Source of the DNA: Balanoglossus misakiensis
Lineage: Eukaryota > Hemichordata
Assembly: GCA_040954595.2 (NCBI GenBank)
Contig: CM082577.2
Location: 2,046,001-2,110,000, forward strand
DNA: 64,000 nt
Direction of reading: 5' to 3'
The position numbers were made by a program, and so were the translations under genes. The notes under the pieces are model-generated. The model was given only the letters and a program-made list of their open reading frames with translations, ran no database searches and was not told the DNA's origin. Positions 1 to 12,600 of this stretch are shown here, piece after piece. Positions within the stretch are counted from its first letter, which is position 1, and every line of letters starts with the position of its first letter.

Positions 1-338
1 CAACAAGCCAGTGTCTGTAATTTTGTTTTGTTTTGATTTTCAAAATGGCAAATGAATTGCCCCTTCATACAATGTTGCAGATTTCTTCGCCATGGTTTGT
101 CTGTTCAGAATGGCACTCAAGTAATTGAAAATTGGGTAACCAATTACGCGGATGACACGTGGTTTTGGCCATGAATGTTATATTTGCATGTTGTAGGTTT
201 CACAGGTCATATGAATCTGCATATTTGCAAGCGTTGCATCTGTTGATTTCCAGCGAGAGCACCAATCAGCTTGGCGGTTGTGACAAGAGTGAACGTCAAA
301 GGTTGTAGACTTGTTCAGGGCAAGACCGGACATCATGA

Positions 339-582
339 AAGTACCTTGTGTGGTCATATTTCAACTCGTTGCTGTTTCGAATCACGGATTGCGGCTCAAA
401 TGTTAGCGTATTTATGTCAACTTGGCCAGCCATCAGTGAAAATGGAGATTCCAGTAAACTATACATGCTCCACGTGCACGTGCGCGACTCGCAACTTCTG
501 TTCAAGCAGCCAGCCTCGCCGGGAAGTACACGTCGTATCGTCGGCGGGCAGCACGAGCTTCGTCGCCATTCTTTCGGAAACT
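339..582 (+). other. Possible unidentified coding exon (3' end at a splice donor)
   Basis: The frame is open from 339 and runs into a consensus donor (GTGAGT at 583-588), leaving a phase-1 junction. From about 440 the codons are rich in C/G at third positions and encode a basic, protein-like stretch containing LHVHVRDSQLLFKQP and RRIVGGQHELRRHSFGN. A second frame is also open to the same donor. Possible acceptors lie at about 319, 402 or 451, so the 5' boundary is unknown. I do not recognise the family, and no partner exon was found. It could be an exon of a gene extending off the left edge, or chance. Confidence 0.25.
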
Positions 583-3500
583 GTGAGTTTACAGTTTATT
601 TTATTATAATGCAATACTATGTCATAGCCCAAATTGTCGTTAGTTCTTAGAGAAGCGCCTGACTGTAGTCACATATCTCGAATTTCTGTGCAAGGGTGCA
701 ACTATAGTACTCCCATAGAAAGCGGAGCTAAAGATGGCGACCGTATGGAAGATAGTATATCCGAGACTGACTTCTCAATTTGATTGGCATCAGTTATCTG
801 AGATTGATCTCTATTAATTCTCCAACCTTCAAAATTCCAACCGCTTATTAATAGAGAAACAAGGTGTAAATGTCATAATCGAGAAAATAGCAGAACAATT
901 ATTCTTAAATTACTAGCGCCACGTCATTTCTTCTCGATTTATAGAAATTACAGACGGGGAACCATTGACCCGGTTACCACAGCAGAATGTCCAGCACTAA
1001 TGCATGTCCGACAAATAAAAGTTTCTGTTTTTTTCTCTAATTTTGTATTCACACCACGGTAACCTTAATAAGTAAAATCCTAAATAATTTAATTATTTCG
1101 CATTAGTGAAGATAATTATCGTAAAATGACAGAGTAAACAGAAATAATTGCACTATATTCTTCCATCGTTTGAAAGGAGAACACATCAACCGGTAATTGG
1201 AGTTCATGGGATTTGGCAAAGAAAACATTAATTATAACTACACGGAGGTGAAATTATTCGTTGATATAATTTTAAATGGATATTCAAAATCAAATTAAAG
1301 TTAACACATGAAACAATAATCGACAATTAATCAATATGATGTCACGCCCGATATCAAATATCTGGTGGGGTGAGTATAAATCGCACTCGATCGATCGGGT
1401 AATTGAAGCGTGTCCGTGGTTCTTCGAAGACAATTCCGAATGGTCGAACGGTTTAATTAATATGGAAACGTTTAGTGAACGTTCCTCATTGACAATCCAT
1501 TTCCTGCCTAAAGTAATATTATGACGCAAAAGTATGCAAATATTCACGCCAATATCATCCAGCGAGAAAAGCTGCTTTTTCACACTCTATTGAAACCGAA
1601 TAGAAATTCGATAATTGCCCACGAGTAATTGTGTTCTCTCGCGACATACTATTCACCTCCTAAAATGCATAAAATATCTGTATTTTTTCATTCGTCTATT
1701 AATAATGTTGTGTTTAATAGTGTACCGGTGGGTAAATATTGTGACCACATATCGATATTGTGAGTTGAGTTCCCGATTTTCATATTCTACATGTATACTA
1801 CTGGGTCGATAATCAAGGGTAAGCCAAAATGGCGCGTTTTCTGGACGAGTGGGGACTTGGAACAAGAAACCTATCAATACACGAACACGGGGAACTGTGT
1901 AGTCAGAGACTCATAAGGTTTTAGGTGTTATTATTGGTTGCCAAGAAAGTAAAAACAAAATGTCTGCCACCCATTGATTGAGATACTAGTACCTGTAGCT
2001 TATGTTTTGCATCTTTTTTTCCTCGCCACCCCGCCCAAGATCTAATAGAGAACCAAAATGTAATCCAACCTTCGCGACGATTAAGACGGAAATATTCCAT
2101 TAATTCGGCCCGGCGGTATTAGTACTTGGACCCTGCCCGAATGGTAATAGTATAACCACTTTGTGGAACGTTATCGTCATCATCGTCCGTGAATAATAAT
2201 CGAGCAGGAGAACTATAGAAGCAAAACAGATTACTTCATAAAGATGTTTTCAGTCGCATGGAAATTGCGACCTTCCATTTATAGCGTCTTCCGCTCGGGA
2301 GTCTGTTGCAATGTACTTAAATACGGTAATTTATAACCTTAGTATAACTTTAATCATCCCAAACAAACGTTCACTTCCACCTTTAAAACGCTGCCATTCT
2401 GCGACGAAAATTTCCCGACAAATGTCCGCTTAATTCCATCAATACACCCAGTGGAAGCGTCTGGATGCAAATTAGACCACCAGACTTCAGTCTCCTGTTG
2501 CGGTGCGCTTGCAGGAACCGTGTCACAGTCACATGTCCACGCCAATATGCAAATGACCACCCGTGGCCATTAGTTGGCGCGGTTCACTCAGCGGGGGGTA
2601 TCGCTCCGAATGACATCACCCCTTGCATAATCTATTCTTGTGTTGACATTTCCAATTACTCTCCACGATGGAACCAGACAAAGGGAGTCATAATTTACAA
2701 TACTTCCATAATTGCGCCACCGCTGGGTTGATTATTGTCAAAGTCATGTGACCTTGCCGCCCAACCACGTACTTCCCTGACGTCTGGCACATTCTCGTTC
2801 AAATAAACCATTTCACTGTGAACACGGCCCGCACTGGGCAATACGTGTTTAATTACTAGTTCTCTAAATTAAAATAGGTCGACTAATCTCGGTTAATTAT
2901 TGAGCAAATCCAGTAGTAAGATATTCGTGTGGCCCTTGTCCATTGTGTTCGATTGGTCTGCTTTCTGGGAGTGACCTTTCAGTCATATTACTTGCATTTG
3001 CATCAGTTTGTCATCCCATACAGCCACAATCGGGCATCGATAAGGTGTTCATGTATACCTATCAGTAAGTTTATTTAGATGGCCCAATTTAAGTTGAAAA
3101 ATAAAATCATGAAAATGATGCAAAAAGTTACAACTCTAGAGGCTTTAAACAATGTGCAAAACAATTTTAAAGAGTAACAAAAAGTTTAAAACTGTAGCCA
3201 AAAGATTCATGTATACTCTTGAGAGACTGGTCCGCGCGAAACATGAAAAACCAAGAGAAAGATGCCAGCAGTTGTGAAGGCTAAACCTGCAATCTCATTA
3301 TATTTGCATCACTATAAATCTTAAATTATATACGCAATAAAATCCGACCTTCAATTTCAAATTACCATGAAAGCAACATCGATACTTGGTAATTACATTT
3401 TCGTGTTGTTAAAGGTAAATTTTCGATGTGAAAAAGTCTCGACGTTCCTGAATCTGATACGGTCGTGGGTCTAATTTCCCAGCCCCGGTTGGGTGCGTAA

Positions 3501-4320
3501 ATCATCCCGCACCAACAATCAGCTGGTCTTCCGTGGTAACCTAATTTCACGGAGGCCGAACTGCTCGGGGGAAGGGGGTGATATGCACAGTCTAATTTGA
3601 ATAATAACTCATGGTTCAGAAATACCTCTATCCTGAAAAAAATGGTGGTCATATATCATGGCGTTTGAAATGGGATGCCTCTTTTTGCCGCCATACTGTG
3701 ACGGCATGACAACACCGTTGCAGAAATTTGCAAGGCGGGACCCTAGGGTCGTCCATATACATAATTCACTCGCATATCTCTGGTCATGTTTATGTCATTT
3801 TATGTAATGTTCGCAGTAAATTGTAACGGAAGGGGGTGTTCTGGTGAATAGTTAATAATGCCAGGGGTGTTTCGCAAGAAAAACTGCTTTACCTGGCGCC
3901 GGACGCAGAATATTGCAAACTAGAAATCTAACAAAACACACGAGTGGGCTCCCGAAGAAAAACTTACAGTGTGCACCATCTATAATTTCAGCGACGTGTT
4001 ACCAAAATTGGGGTTTTAGTTCAGGTGGCTATTATTACATTTTAAACTGATATCACTATAACTGTACTCTAGACTGAAATTACTTGTGAAAATGAAAATT
4101 GCATGATGACGACTGGTGCACATCATGTATGCAAAATCATTTATACTCTGAGTACAGCCAACAACGTTTTCCAGAACAGAACGTATACCTTGGTGTTTTT
4201 AATATAAGGATATTACCTGCCAAATTAATTACCCAATTGAAATAGACCAATGTGGGTGTTATTTAATTTCATCCCGCCTCCCAGTCACGGTTATCCCTTT
4301 GCGCTAAAATGAATGATGAA

Positions 4321-4335
4321 CCCCCCCCCCCCCCT
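4321..4335. repeat. Poly-C tract (15 C)
   Basis: Uninterrupted run of 15 cytosines in non-coding DNA. It is one of several poly-C/poly-G runs in the window and a likely site of sequencing or assembly length error. Confidence 0.9.
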
Positions 4336-5894
4336 CAAAAAAATTGAACGGAGAGAATGGGCAATTTGCTTTGTTTTGCCGAGCGAAAAGGTGTCTGTAA
4401 AAAGGGCCCCTGGAAATATTAGCACGCTACACTGAATCTCAACGCATGCAGCGTTTAGAGCAACTAGTGGAATTCCGCACGCAGTCCCGGCACACAGTAC
4501 ATGGACAGGCCTGTGTCAACAAGTCAACGCAAATAACCCATTCAAGTCATGTACTCCCACCGTTGCAGACTCAGTCGACTGGGAATGCAACCTTTACTTT
4601 TGTCGGCGAAAATTAAATGTTAGAAGTCCCTGAAAGCAATAATTAAGAAGCCATATTGATTGAGCCATAGTGTGACGCCGTTGGCATTAATAATTTCCAC
4701 AAGGCTGCGAAGGGGGGGAAAGTCTATTCAACGGGCGAGCTTGTTTCAAACTTTAAGTTTTCTTGACTATCGGGCAAAAATTCATCTATACGGGTTAAAT
4801 CATTCGTCATTTCAACTTTTCTAAAGCAAATTCACTTGTCATTTTCATGCGTCTGTCTACGCAGTTTGTTGAGAAGAAAGTGTTAAAAAAACAAATAAGC
4901 TTAAAAACTCCACAAGAAGTGTTTTGCATTATCGACGGCTCTGCTGGTTGTATGGATGGATAGATGTTCCTCTCAATATCCATGGTATCCATGTGTTTTT
5001 CAAGTTGTCGTTTGCCGGTCTGTGCACATAACTACCTACATATTGGCGTCTATATTCGTGGTGCAGATCCACCTTTATCAGTCGGATGATTTATTCCAAT
5101 CCAGGATCCCTCCATGGCATGACCGATACTCCAATCACCGCCCCCACGACACAAGTACTAGCCCTAATCAACGCCACCCCAATGATTTATAATCTCGGCG
5201 AAACTCCCATAGCATGTTAAAAACCTCTATTCCGTTGTAAAATCAAATCAATATCCATCAAGCCCAGTACCCCATGGACATCTCATACGAGATGGCCGCC
5301 ATTACAAGTACCAGCGCAAACACTGGTCACCAGACACACTGTCTGTCGTGGCTATCATTGCCACAAAATGAATATGAACGAGTGCATGGGAAGTGATATA
5401 CCATTTACTCAGTGCCAAATTGAAAAATCAATCATACACTAATGTTAGGATACCGACCGCGCATTGCAGAAGAGGTAATCCTAGAACGTTTTACTCGCGT
5501 TTGCTTGACTGGACAACTTGATGTCAAGTACGTTTGACTGGTATGTTCGCTTTCTGCGCGCTGTTGTGTTACGGCACGTTTGTTCGTATGTATGACATCA
5601 CGTTTTGGATACTAAAACGTCACATTGTTCGTTTAAATGTATCAACAAGTGAAAAGTGCATGAATATTTCGTTTGGATGTCAGTAATTAGTGACAGGTGC
5701 CACATGTGGAGCAGGACTACTCACTCTTTTCGCCAGCCGAGATCTGGCAGCGGAAATATGGTGACGTTTTACGAGATTTATTTAAACGCACGAAAAAGAT
5801 CCACACGAATATTTGCCACATAACGTGAGCATAACATGGATTTTTGATGCCTCCAAACCACGTCGTTGTGGCAAGCGTGTCGACCGTTGCAAGG

Positions 5895-5902
5895 TGACGT
5901 CA
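5895..5902. promoter_or_regulatory. Palindromic CRE (TGACGTCA)
   Basis: Perfect 8-bp cAMP-response element, the binding site of CREB/ATF-type bZIP factors, about 690 bp upstream of the Ly6-like start codon. The site is seen directly; any function is inferred. Confidence 0.35.
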
Positions 5903-6389
5903 GCCAAACTACATCCAGGTCTCTGACAACGTACAAGTGCTGTCACCACTCGCTGTTTCACAAATCAGAGACAGGAAATCAAAACGTCTACGTCACTGAC
6001 AGAGGAACGAGAATAAAATTTGAAAAGTCAACCTGTAATCGATTGTTATAATTCTCTGTTCAAATCTCCGTTACTCCGAGATTTTGTTTACTCACCATTA
6101 ATCAACTTACGTGTGTCCAGCACAGGAGGAATGTCCAACAGGGTATGTAATTCATACCCAGGTTTCTATATTCATAGTCTATTATTAATTAAAATATATT
6201 TAGTGTGTGTAAACACTGGGTGTTTTATCTGCTGCATTGAATTTATGCACTTGAGAAACTGCATTACAGGAAAACTAATTTAATTCAATCAATTAACTCA
6301 GTATCATTCTGGTTTTATGTGGGTAAGATCAGTGGTGTTAGTTGAAGATGATCCCGACCCCGGAAAACTGTAATAGCAAACTGACTGCA

Positions 6390-6397
6390 TGACGTCA
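6390..6397. promoter_or_regulatory. Palindromic CRE in the putative Ly6-like promoter
   Basis: Second perfect TGACGTCA, about 190 bp upstream of the start codon of the Ly6-like gene. A full CRE this close to a start is a plausible promoter element. No TATA box is evident nearby. Confidence 0.4.
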
Positions 6398-6538
6398 GTG
6401 TCCCTCAAATGGAGTTGGCTGACTCCCCCTGTCGTGAGAATGGTTATTCCCGATTCGTCGCGAGGTGTGCGTGTGTTGTGTTCCGGTCTTGAAAGGTGCG
6501 CGGCTCCGAGTCATTTTTTCGTCGGGAGGTGACCAACC

Positions 6539-6651
6539 ATGAGGAGATGCGGACGTCTGGTTCGGACAAGACTTCGTAACGATGGCACACCTGACAGTTC
6601 TGTTCGCAAGTGGGATTGTCCTCCTCCTTTGTCCGGGAACCTTAAAACCAG
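6539..6651 (+). other. Out-of-frame upstream ATG overlapping the Ly6-like signal-peptide exon
   Basis: An ATG at 6539 with A at -3 opens a frame that overlaps the Ly6-like start (6582) in a different phase and stays open to the donor at 6652. Read through the spliced junction to 14093 it ends after about eight codons of exon 2, at an in-frame TGA. If transcription starts upstream of 6539 this is an overlapping uORF that could reduce translation of the main frame. If transcription starts between 6541 and 6581 it is irrelevant. It does not resemble a protein. Confidence 0.35.
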
Positions 6652-9600
6652 GTACGTGACAAAGACTCGCCCCGTACGCCGTGTTGTACTTGGGAAGAAT
6701 TTCGTTCGGGACGATTCGGTATCGCTACACCTCAGTCACTTCACCGCAGTGTCAAGTCGAAAAACGTGTCAGGTTAGCCGGGCACTTCGCATGCAATTAG
6801 CGTCCCACGTTTGATTTAAAATGACACAGAAATTATGGTAACTGTTTTCGGCGGATATATACCACGATGCTATTAAAGCGCTATGTGCAGCAACGTTAAC
6901 TACATCTGTTTCAATCCTGGGCGTTACGGTGCAGGGCAGGCAAGCAACAGGTTTCAAACGGCGATTTCGATTGAGTAGGCGGTTTTAATATTTTGAAGAT
7001 ATAGATTAGTGCCTGAGAACGTTTTGATCAGGAAGGAATACACTTCTGGTCAATACTTAGTATCAATTTGGGGGACGGACTCCGCGTCACAAGTTCAGTC
7101 AGGTGAAACCTTTTAAGCTTAACTGTTTTTGAGACACCACTAAGAATGTATAGGTGTTTAGCATCAGAGAACAGCGTGACGAAAGTGCGTTTGCCGTCTG
7201 GTATTAGAAAAAGAAATTTCCCACATTGGCGAGTAAATGACGAACTAATGCAGGGGTTAATGATCTATCGTGTTCACATTAAAAAGTCCGTATTTTTTCC
7301 AGAGGAAAAAACGAAGTTTTTCATTAAATAAATCGATTTTTCACGTGGGCTTTCGTTTTCATTTCCTTACCCTTTTGCGGCGGTATTAATTTCGCTATGG
7401 CAACGTTTCCCATGAAAAGCAACTTTACGCCGACGCGTCATTGTTCTTGTTGTGTCTATAGGAATTGGTCGTTGACTCCTCATCGTTTTCAGTCTGTAGC
7501 TTCGCCGCACAATTCTTCAGAACAGAACGACAGCTATACAAAGCTCTCCACTCTTAAATCGACGGCTTTGCGGATTTAAGCTTGTAGTTGAACAGTCGGC
7601 GCAACAACGGTATCTATATAACGGTGTCGCTAAGTCGTCAAATGGGTTTTTAAATCACAACCTTTTAACTTCCACCTCCGACAGTCCTTTACGCAGTATG
7701 TTTTTCAGAAAATATTACCATAACGATGACTACTTTGTGACTTATAATTATAATAATGCTTAGGCCCTACACAGGTAAATATTCATAATCAAAATTTATA
7801 TTTAGGCTGATAAATGCTTAAAAGTGAATCTCTGTGAAATAATACCATGCAGTGTTCGTTATAGCGTCCAGACATGATCCAGGGTAGTCTTGTGCCATCT
7901 ACACCGCATATGCCGCCATTGTAAACACCGGCACTCCGTACAACCTTTTCAGAAGTTTATTACCCTTGTAAAAATGAAATATGTTTGATTGACCCTCATG
8001 TGATTTTGATTGGCCCTTGTAAAATATGGCTGATTGACACGTACGAGAGATCCCTTTAATGAATCACCGTCTCTGAATTCTTGAATCGTGAAAATAAGTA
8101 ATGCGCAATAGACACATATTTATTATAGATTTCGAGCTTCTCCAGCCATACTAGTATATTGTAATATCTGTCACTTGCAATTCATCATGTGCAGTGCGCA
8201 CTTGCCACAGGTTGTTGTAGGTGACATCCCGGTATATCGTTACTTGTTGCAACACAATTTTGAGCATTACCCCAACAAATTAAAAACAATATAAGTAATG
8301 GAAGTTTATGTGTTGTGCCCATACCAAGGGCGCGAGTTGATCATGTTTCAGTGAGCGAACCACATATAATTAGACTATATGAAAGGAAACTGTCTAAAAT
8401 TACTGGTATAATGTCAAACGTGGACGCCTTTGTCTCTGGTGAACTGCAATCCTCGGAATGTGATGCAGCCATGTATTTGACTGCGGCATGTGCTGCATGC
8501 TGCAGGGAACACAAGAAACCCCAGCTAATGAACAAAATCAACATATCAGATTGGACGGTAGTTAAACCATACGCGGACCGTGGGTGGTATTCACCCCGTC
8601 AGTTCGCATTACACTGAACCGATCAATTTGAGCAATAATCGCGCTATTTCCATGGCGATGCCTTCACGGCGACTCAAGCTGGAATGTTAAACGCGCTGGC
8701 ATCGAATTCATATAACAAGTCCCCTGACAATTGTGGGCGACCCTCGCTTAAAATTTGTGTGATGAGAGTATTGGATAGAAAAGAAAGATATTTCACCTGA
8801 GAAAAATCATACCAAAATATGAGGGTAGGGATTAAATGTATTCTCTCTCAGAATCTGAAAAATCACCTGTTTTGTTCATCTTCGCCTGGCAATTGCCCGG
8901 ATGCTGTTGCAAGGCCGTTCGCGTACAACATTACGTCACAAATTGGTAGATTGATTTCGTTCGTGCGGCTATGCGAAGCATCGTGATTGTTTACGCTCGC
9001 GAAAATTCATTTCTTAACCAAGATATATCGCATTTACTCGGGCGGACGCATTGCCGTCCCCGATTTGAACAGACTCGGCAATTGCGTGGTTATTGTTTTA
9101 ATAGGCCCTACAGACTAAACGTTTGTCCCCGCCCGACCCTGTCTCTGCTGTGCCCCGCGGTGTTCGGTATACTCACAAGCATCGCGCGATGCTCGCTTTG
9201 CGTCGGAGAGAGTAAAACGGATTGTAAGTGGAAGTAAACCCGACAGGACCGTAAGCTTAGGAAAGTTGGGCGATATTATGAATAATATGCGAGTCATGAA
9301 TACACGAGCACCTAATATGTTACATTCGAAGTTTTAATATGAAAGCAATAACCAAAGCACCGCCAGCGAGGTGATGGAGGGACCGCGCTTGAGGGGGGGG
9401 GGGGGGGGGGGGGATCGAGGTGCTGCAAAAAAAGTACCCGATCGGCACAAAAGCTGTTGGAATCGATAGCACAGCTTACACGTATACTGTATGTCAGGAG
9501 AATGTCAGCTCATTTTGGGAGGTTTGCTAATCGTGTCTGACGAAAAAAGAGAATTCCTGGTCGTTGTTTGATGTCGGGGATTGTGTTATTTGATTTTGCT

Positions 9601-12600
9601 CAACAGAGAGTTCTTGAGTTTCACGGCGCGTGTAGTTGCTCGTGTTTCAAAGCAAACGGGTCTGGAGGAAAGCATATTACCATGGAGACCGGAAACGCTG
9701 AGCCCCCCCCCCCCCTATAATTTTCTGGTGGAAAGTGTGATGGAGTTCCAATTTCATTAATTTGGACATTGTTTCCTAAATGTAAATAAGACACTGCCTT
9801 CGTGGATCGAAATGGCAGATCGTGCAAATATACTGAAATGTATCTTGCTGTTAGTGGAAAAAAGGGTTTATTGAACTGCGGGGCGCGTGATCGGCACGTG
9901 GAAATACGCACTGATCCTGTGTGTAATGAAACAGATACACTCTCCCGGTGTTCCTGTCGCGTAGAAAGACAGACAGGTAAACATTTGGTACAAAACATTC
10001 AATTTCCTCCCGCTTGATTGCAGCCAAACAAAATCGTAGATTTTTCCCCTGTGTTTGTTTCTGCCTGTCTTCTGATGTAACTATGACGTAAGGGACTATA
10101 CTACAGGGCATTTGTAAACCTCAAATTCAACTGAGTGGATGTTTAACCTTGGACAATTACCAGAGACTGTCATAGGTTTTCTCTAACTCAATCCTTTAGT
10201 GTCGAAATAAAACGCATTTACAATAAAACTGTTTATGATCACATATTAAGCTGAACGGTCTTAAAAGCCCAACATCTGTCATCTCAGATATGCTTTATTA
10301 CATGTGTGTGTCCGGAGATGATCGTAGCAAAAACCACTTTGATACTAGCAATGTACTTGAACGCCACTTTAATGACAACAAAAACGTGTTCGCCTGTCAC
10401 GGCTCATTACCATCAAAGTGACGTGGTTAAATCGATCAGAAGTCGGCAAATATTTTGACAGAGCCACTGGAGTTGTCGTTTCCCCCACGTGCGGTGGCCA
10501 TTTGTTCCTGTCTTCGTGGGTTCTTTAAACAAAGCGTGAGAACACTAAGCTAATAGTACATCTACAAACACTAATGCAGATATGCACTTTTTCGTTAATT
10601 TCTCTCGGGAGCATAAGACGCCGCAAATTTCTTACAGGTCATTCAATAATTATTACTCCAACCGTTCTGGTACGGCATGGTTGTTTGAAAGCTTTGTTCT
10701 CGTTTTACACCGTTTTTTTATCAATTCCCCAAATCCTGCTCCATCATGTCCAACTGTTGGACTGCATTAGTGATGGATGGTGTCCCATGATGCCGTGCGA
10801 GACGAAAAGTGGTATGATATTACGTTGATATTCTAGCAAACACCAATGTGATATCATGGCAGTGGTTTAATTTGAATTGTGCTGAAAGTAAAGCGTAATT
10901 AAATTGTCTGGTGATAGAATATATCGCGTTAACATCGCTCAAAATATTCGCTCGTAATATCATACATCTTCTCTGGCCCAGCTATGTTTATTTAGGGTAA
11001 GTCAACGATCGGGCCAAGTCGTATGGTCCAGACAATGAAATAATAATTGATCACAGGTTACGTTTCTTTTGTTTCTCTTTCTGCCCGCGTACTGAGACTT
11101 AAGTGATTTCTCTCAATTAGTTCGTTACGTGTTTGTTTCGTTAGTGAGCTGTACGTGAAATCAGGTTTGCAATTGCACGCGTCGTAGGCTGAGCGCGGTC
11201 GGCATGTCACGTTTGTCGAACGCGCAGATCAAGAGACTGCACGGTTTACGCAGATCCTGAGTGATTGTCCCAATAATGACTTTACTTTAATCAAACGAAT
11301 ATTAATTAAACCTTAATGAATTAATGGGTCTTTTAATGCAAACTCGTTACATTGAATAATTCTCCATTGTTGCGGCCTTTGTGTGCGCCCGGACTCTATC
11401 CCATTGTGTCTATTCAAATCGCACGGTGGCCATCCAAATTGAAATTTCTGGAAGGCCAAGCTAGTCTGGAGATTCTGTGCGGCATTCACACAGATTACAA
11501 AAGTTGTCGTTCTGTGAGGCATTTGCGTCACGTGACTACGGTAACCGATTCAGTGAATTGTGGCGCGGAAATGCAATGGCATCATCCGTCTTTTCATGAA
11601 TTCGACCCCGCAGTCACGAAATGTCCGGTATGTTTCGGCACTGTCTCTGAAAAGAAACCCGACCACCCGAGACTTCTCGGAGAGGGGAAAGACAGTAAAT
11701 TAAGAAACCTTAAGCCGCCGGTGAAATCGGGCGACACGGGGGTGATTTGGAGAATAATCTGGCAATAACCAAACCGAGTTTACTGCCACTGCCAGAGACT
11801 TTAATGGCTCCATAGAATTTTTATACGCACTTCTGAGAAACGCCACAATCGGGCGGTGTTGCGTTCGGTCCTTTTTCTGCACTAAATCGCCGGGAATGAC
11901 TTAATTAAGTCTCTTTGCTCACGGAAGACGTCATTCTGCATACAGAATACATCAGGTTGAAACGATTGCGGGTAAAGACTCGGAAATGGCGCCCGCGGTT
12001 AGCTAAACGACAGCAATAAAGGAGAAATAATATAAGTTTCTACAAACGCCGAACAATGGGCTCGGTTGCAGCATTGTTCCCAAACGCAAAGTTGCACTGA
12101 GATTTCCATCTTTTCATGCCATGCCTCAGAGAGATCACTTAGGAAAGAAGAAAAAAAAGTCGGTCACAAATTTCAGTTAATGGCTTAATATGTAATCGTC
12201 AGCTTCCTCGCATTACAAATTGTATGCCCAATTACTTCATGCTTTTCAGTAATGTTTTAATACGTAACCAACGACTTCCTCAGATTAATATTATAAATTT
12301 CACGCCCATTTCTGTATTCCCTGGTAACACAAGTGTTGCATTAATATTTGAATGATGCATGATAATGCATCGCTCTGTGTGTTTTTTTTCTGTATCATAG
12401 CGCCGCCTCTTTGTAATTTTTCATAGAATCGATGATGAAAATTACTCCTCACGGGTGCACACTCTCCCCCTCCCCACCAGATGGACGTTAAAGTGACAAT
12501 AGCTGCATTTTTTTCATGCGCAATTCCATGCATGCGCACTGTCGTAAATCTCCAAGGCTTTTTACCGAACACCTGCTGTATAATGTTATCAAACAGTGAA

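Larger units (their letters stand above)
1..6581. other. Non-coding flank upstream of the Ly6-like gene
   Basis: Apart from a possible exon ending at 582, I see no supported gene. Frames are broken by frequent stops and no family is recognisable. The block is AT-rich. It holds six copies of the octamer ATGCAAAT/ATTTGCAT (182, 1534, 2465, 2547, 2996, 3302), a 15-C run at 4321-4335 and two palindromic CRE sites near its right end. The last ~200 bp presumably include the promoter and 5' leader of the Ly6-like gene. Confidence 0.6.

Noticed and set aside
11352-11768. A 138-codon plus-strand frame in the Ly6-like intron
   Set aside because: It starts from a non-ATG codon, has no domain or splice support, and codon use is unlike the real exons.
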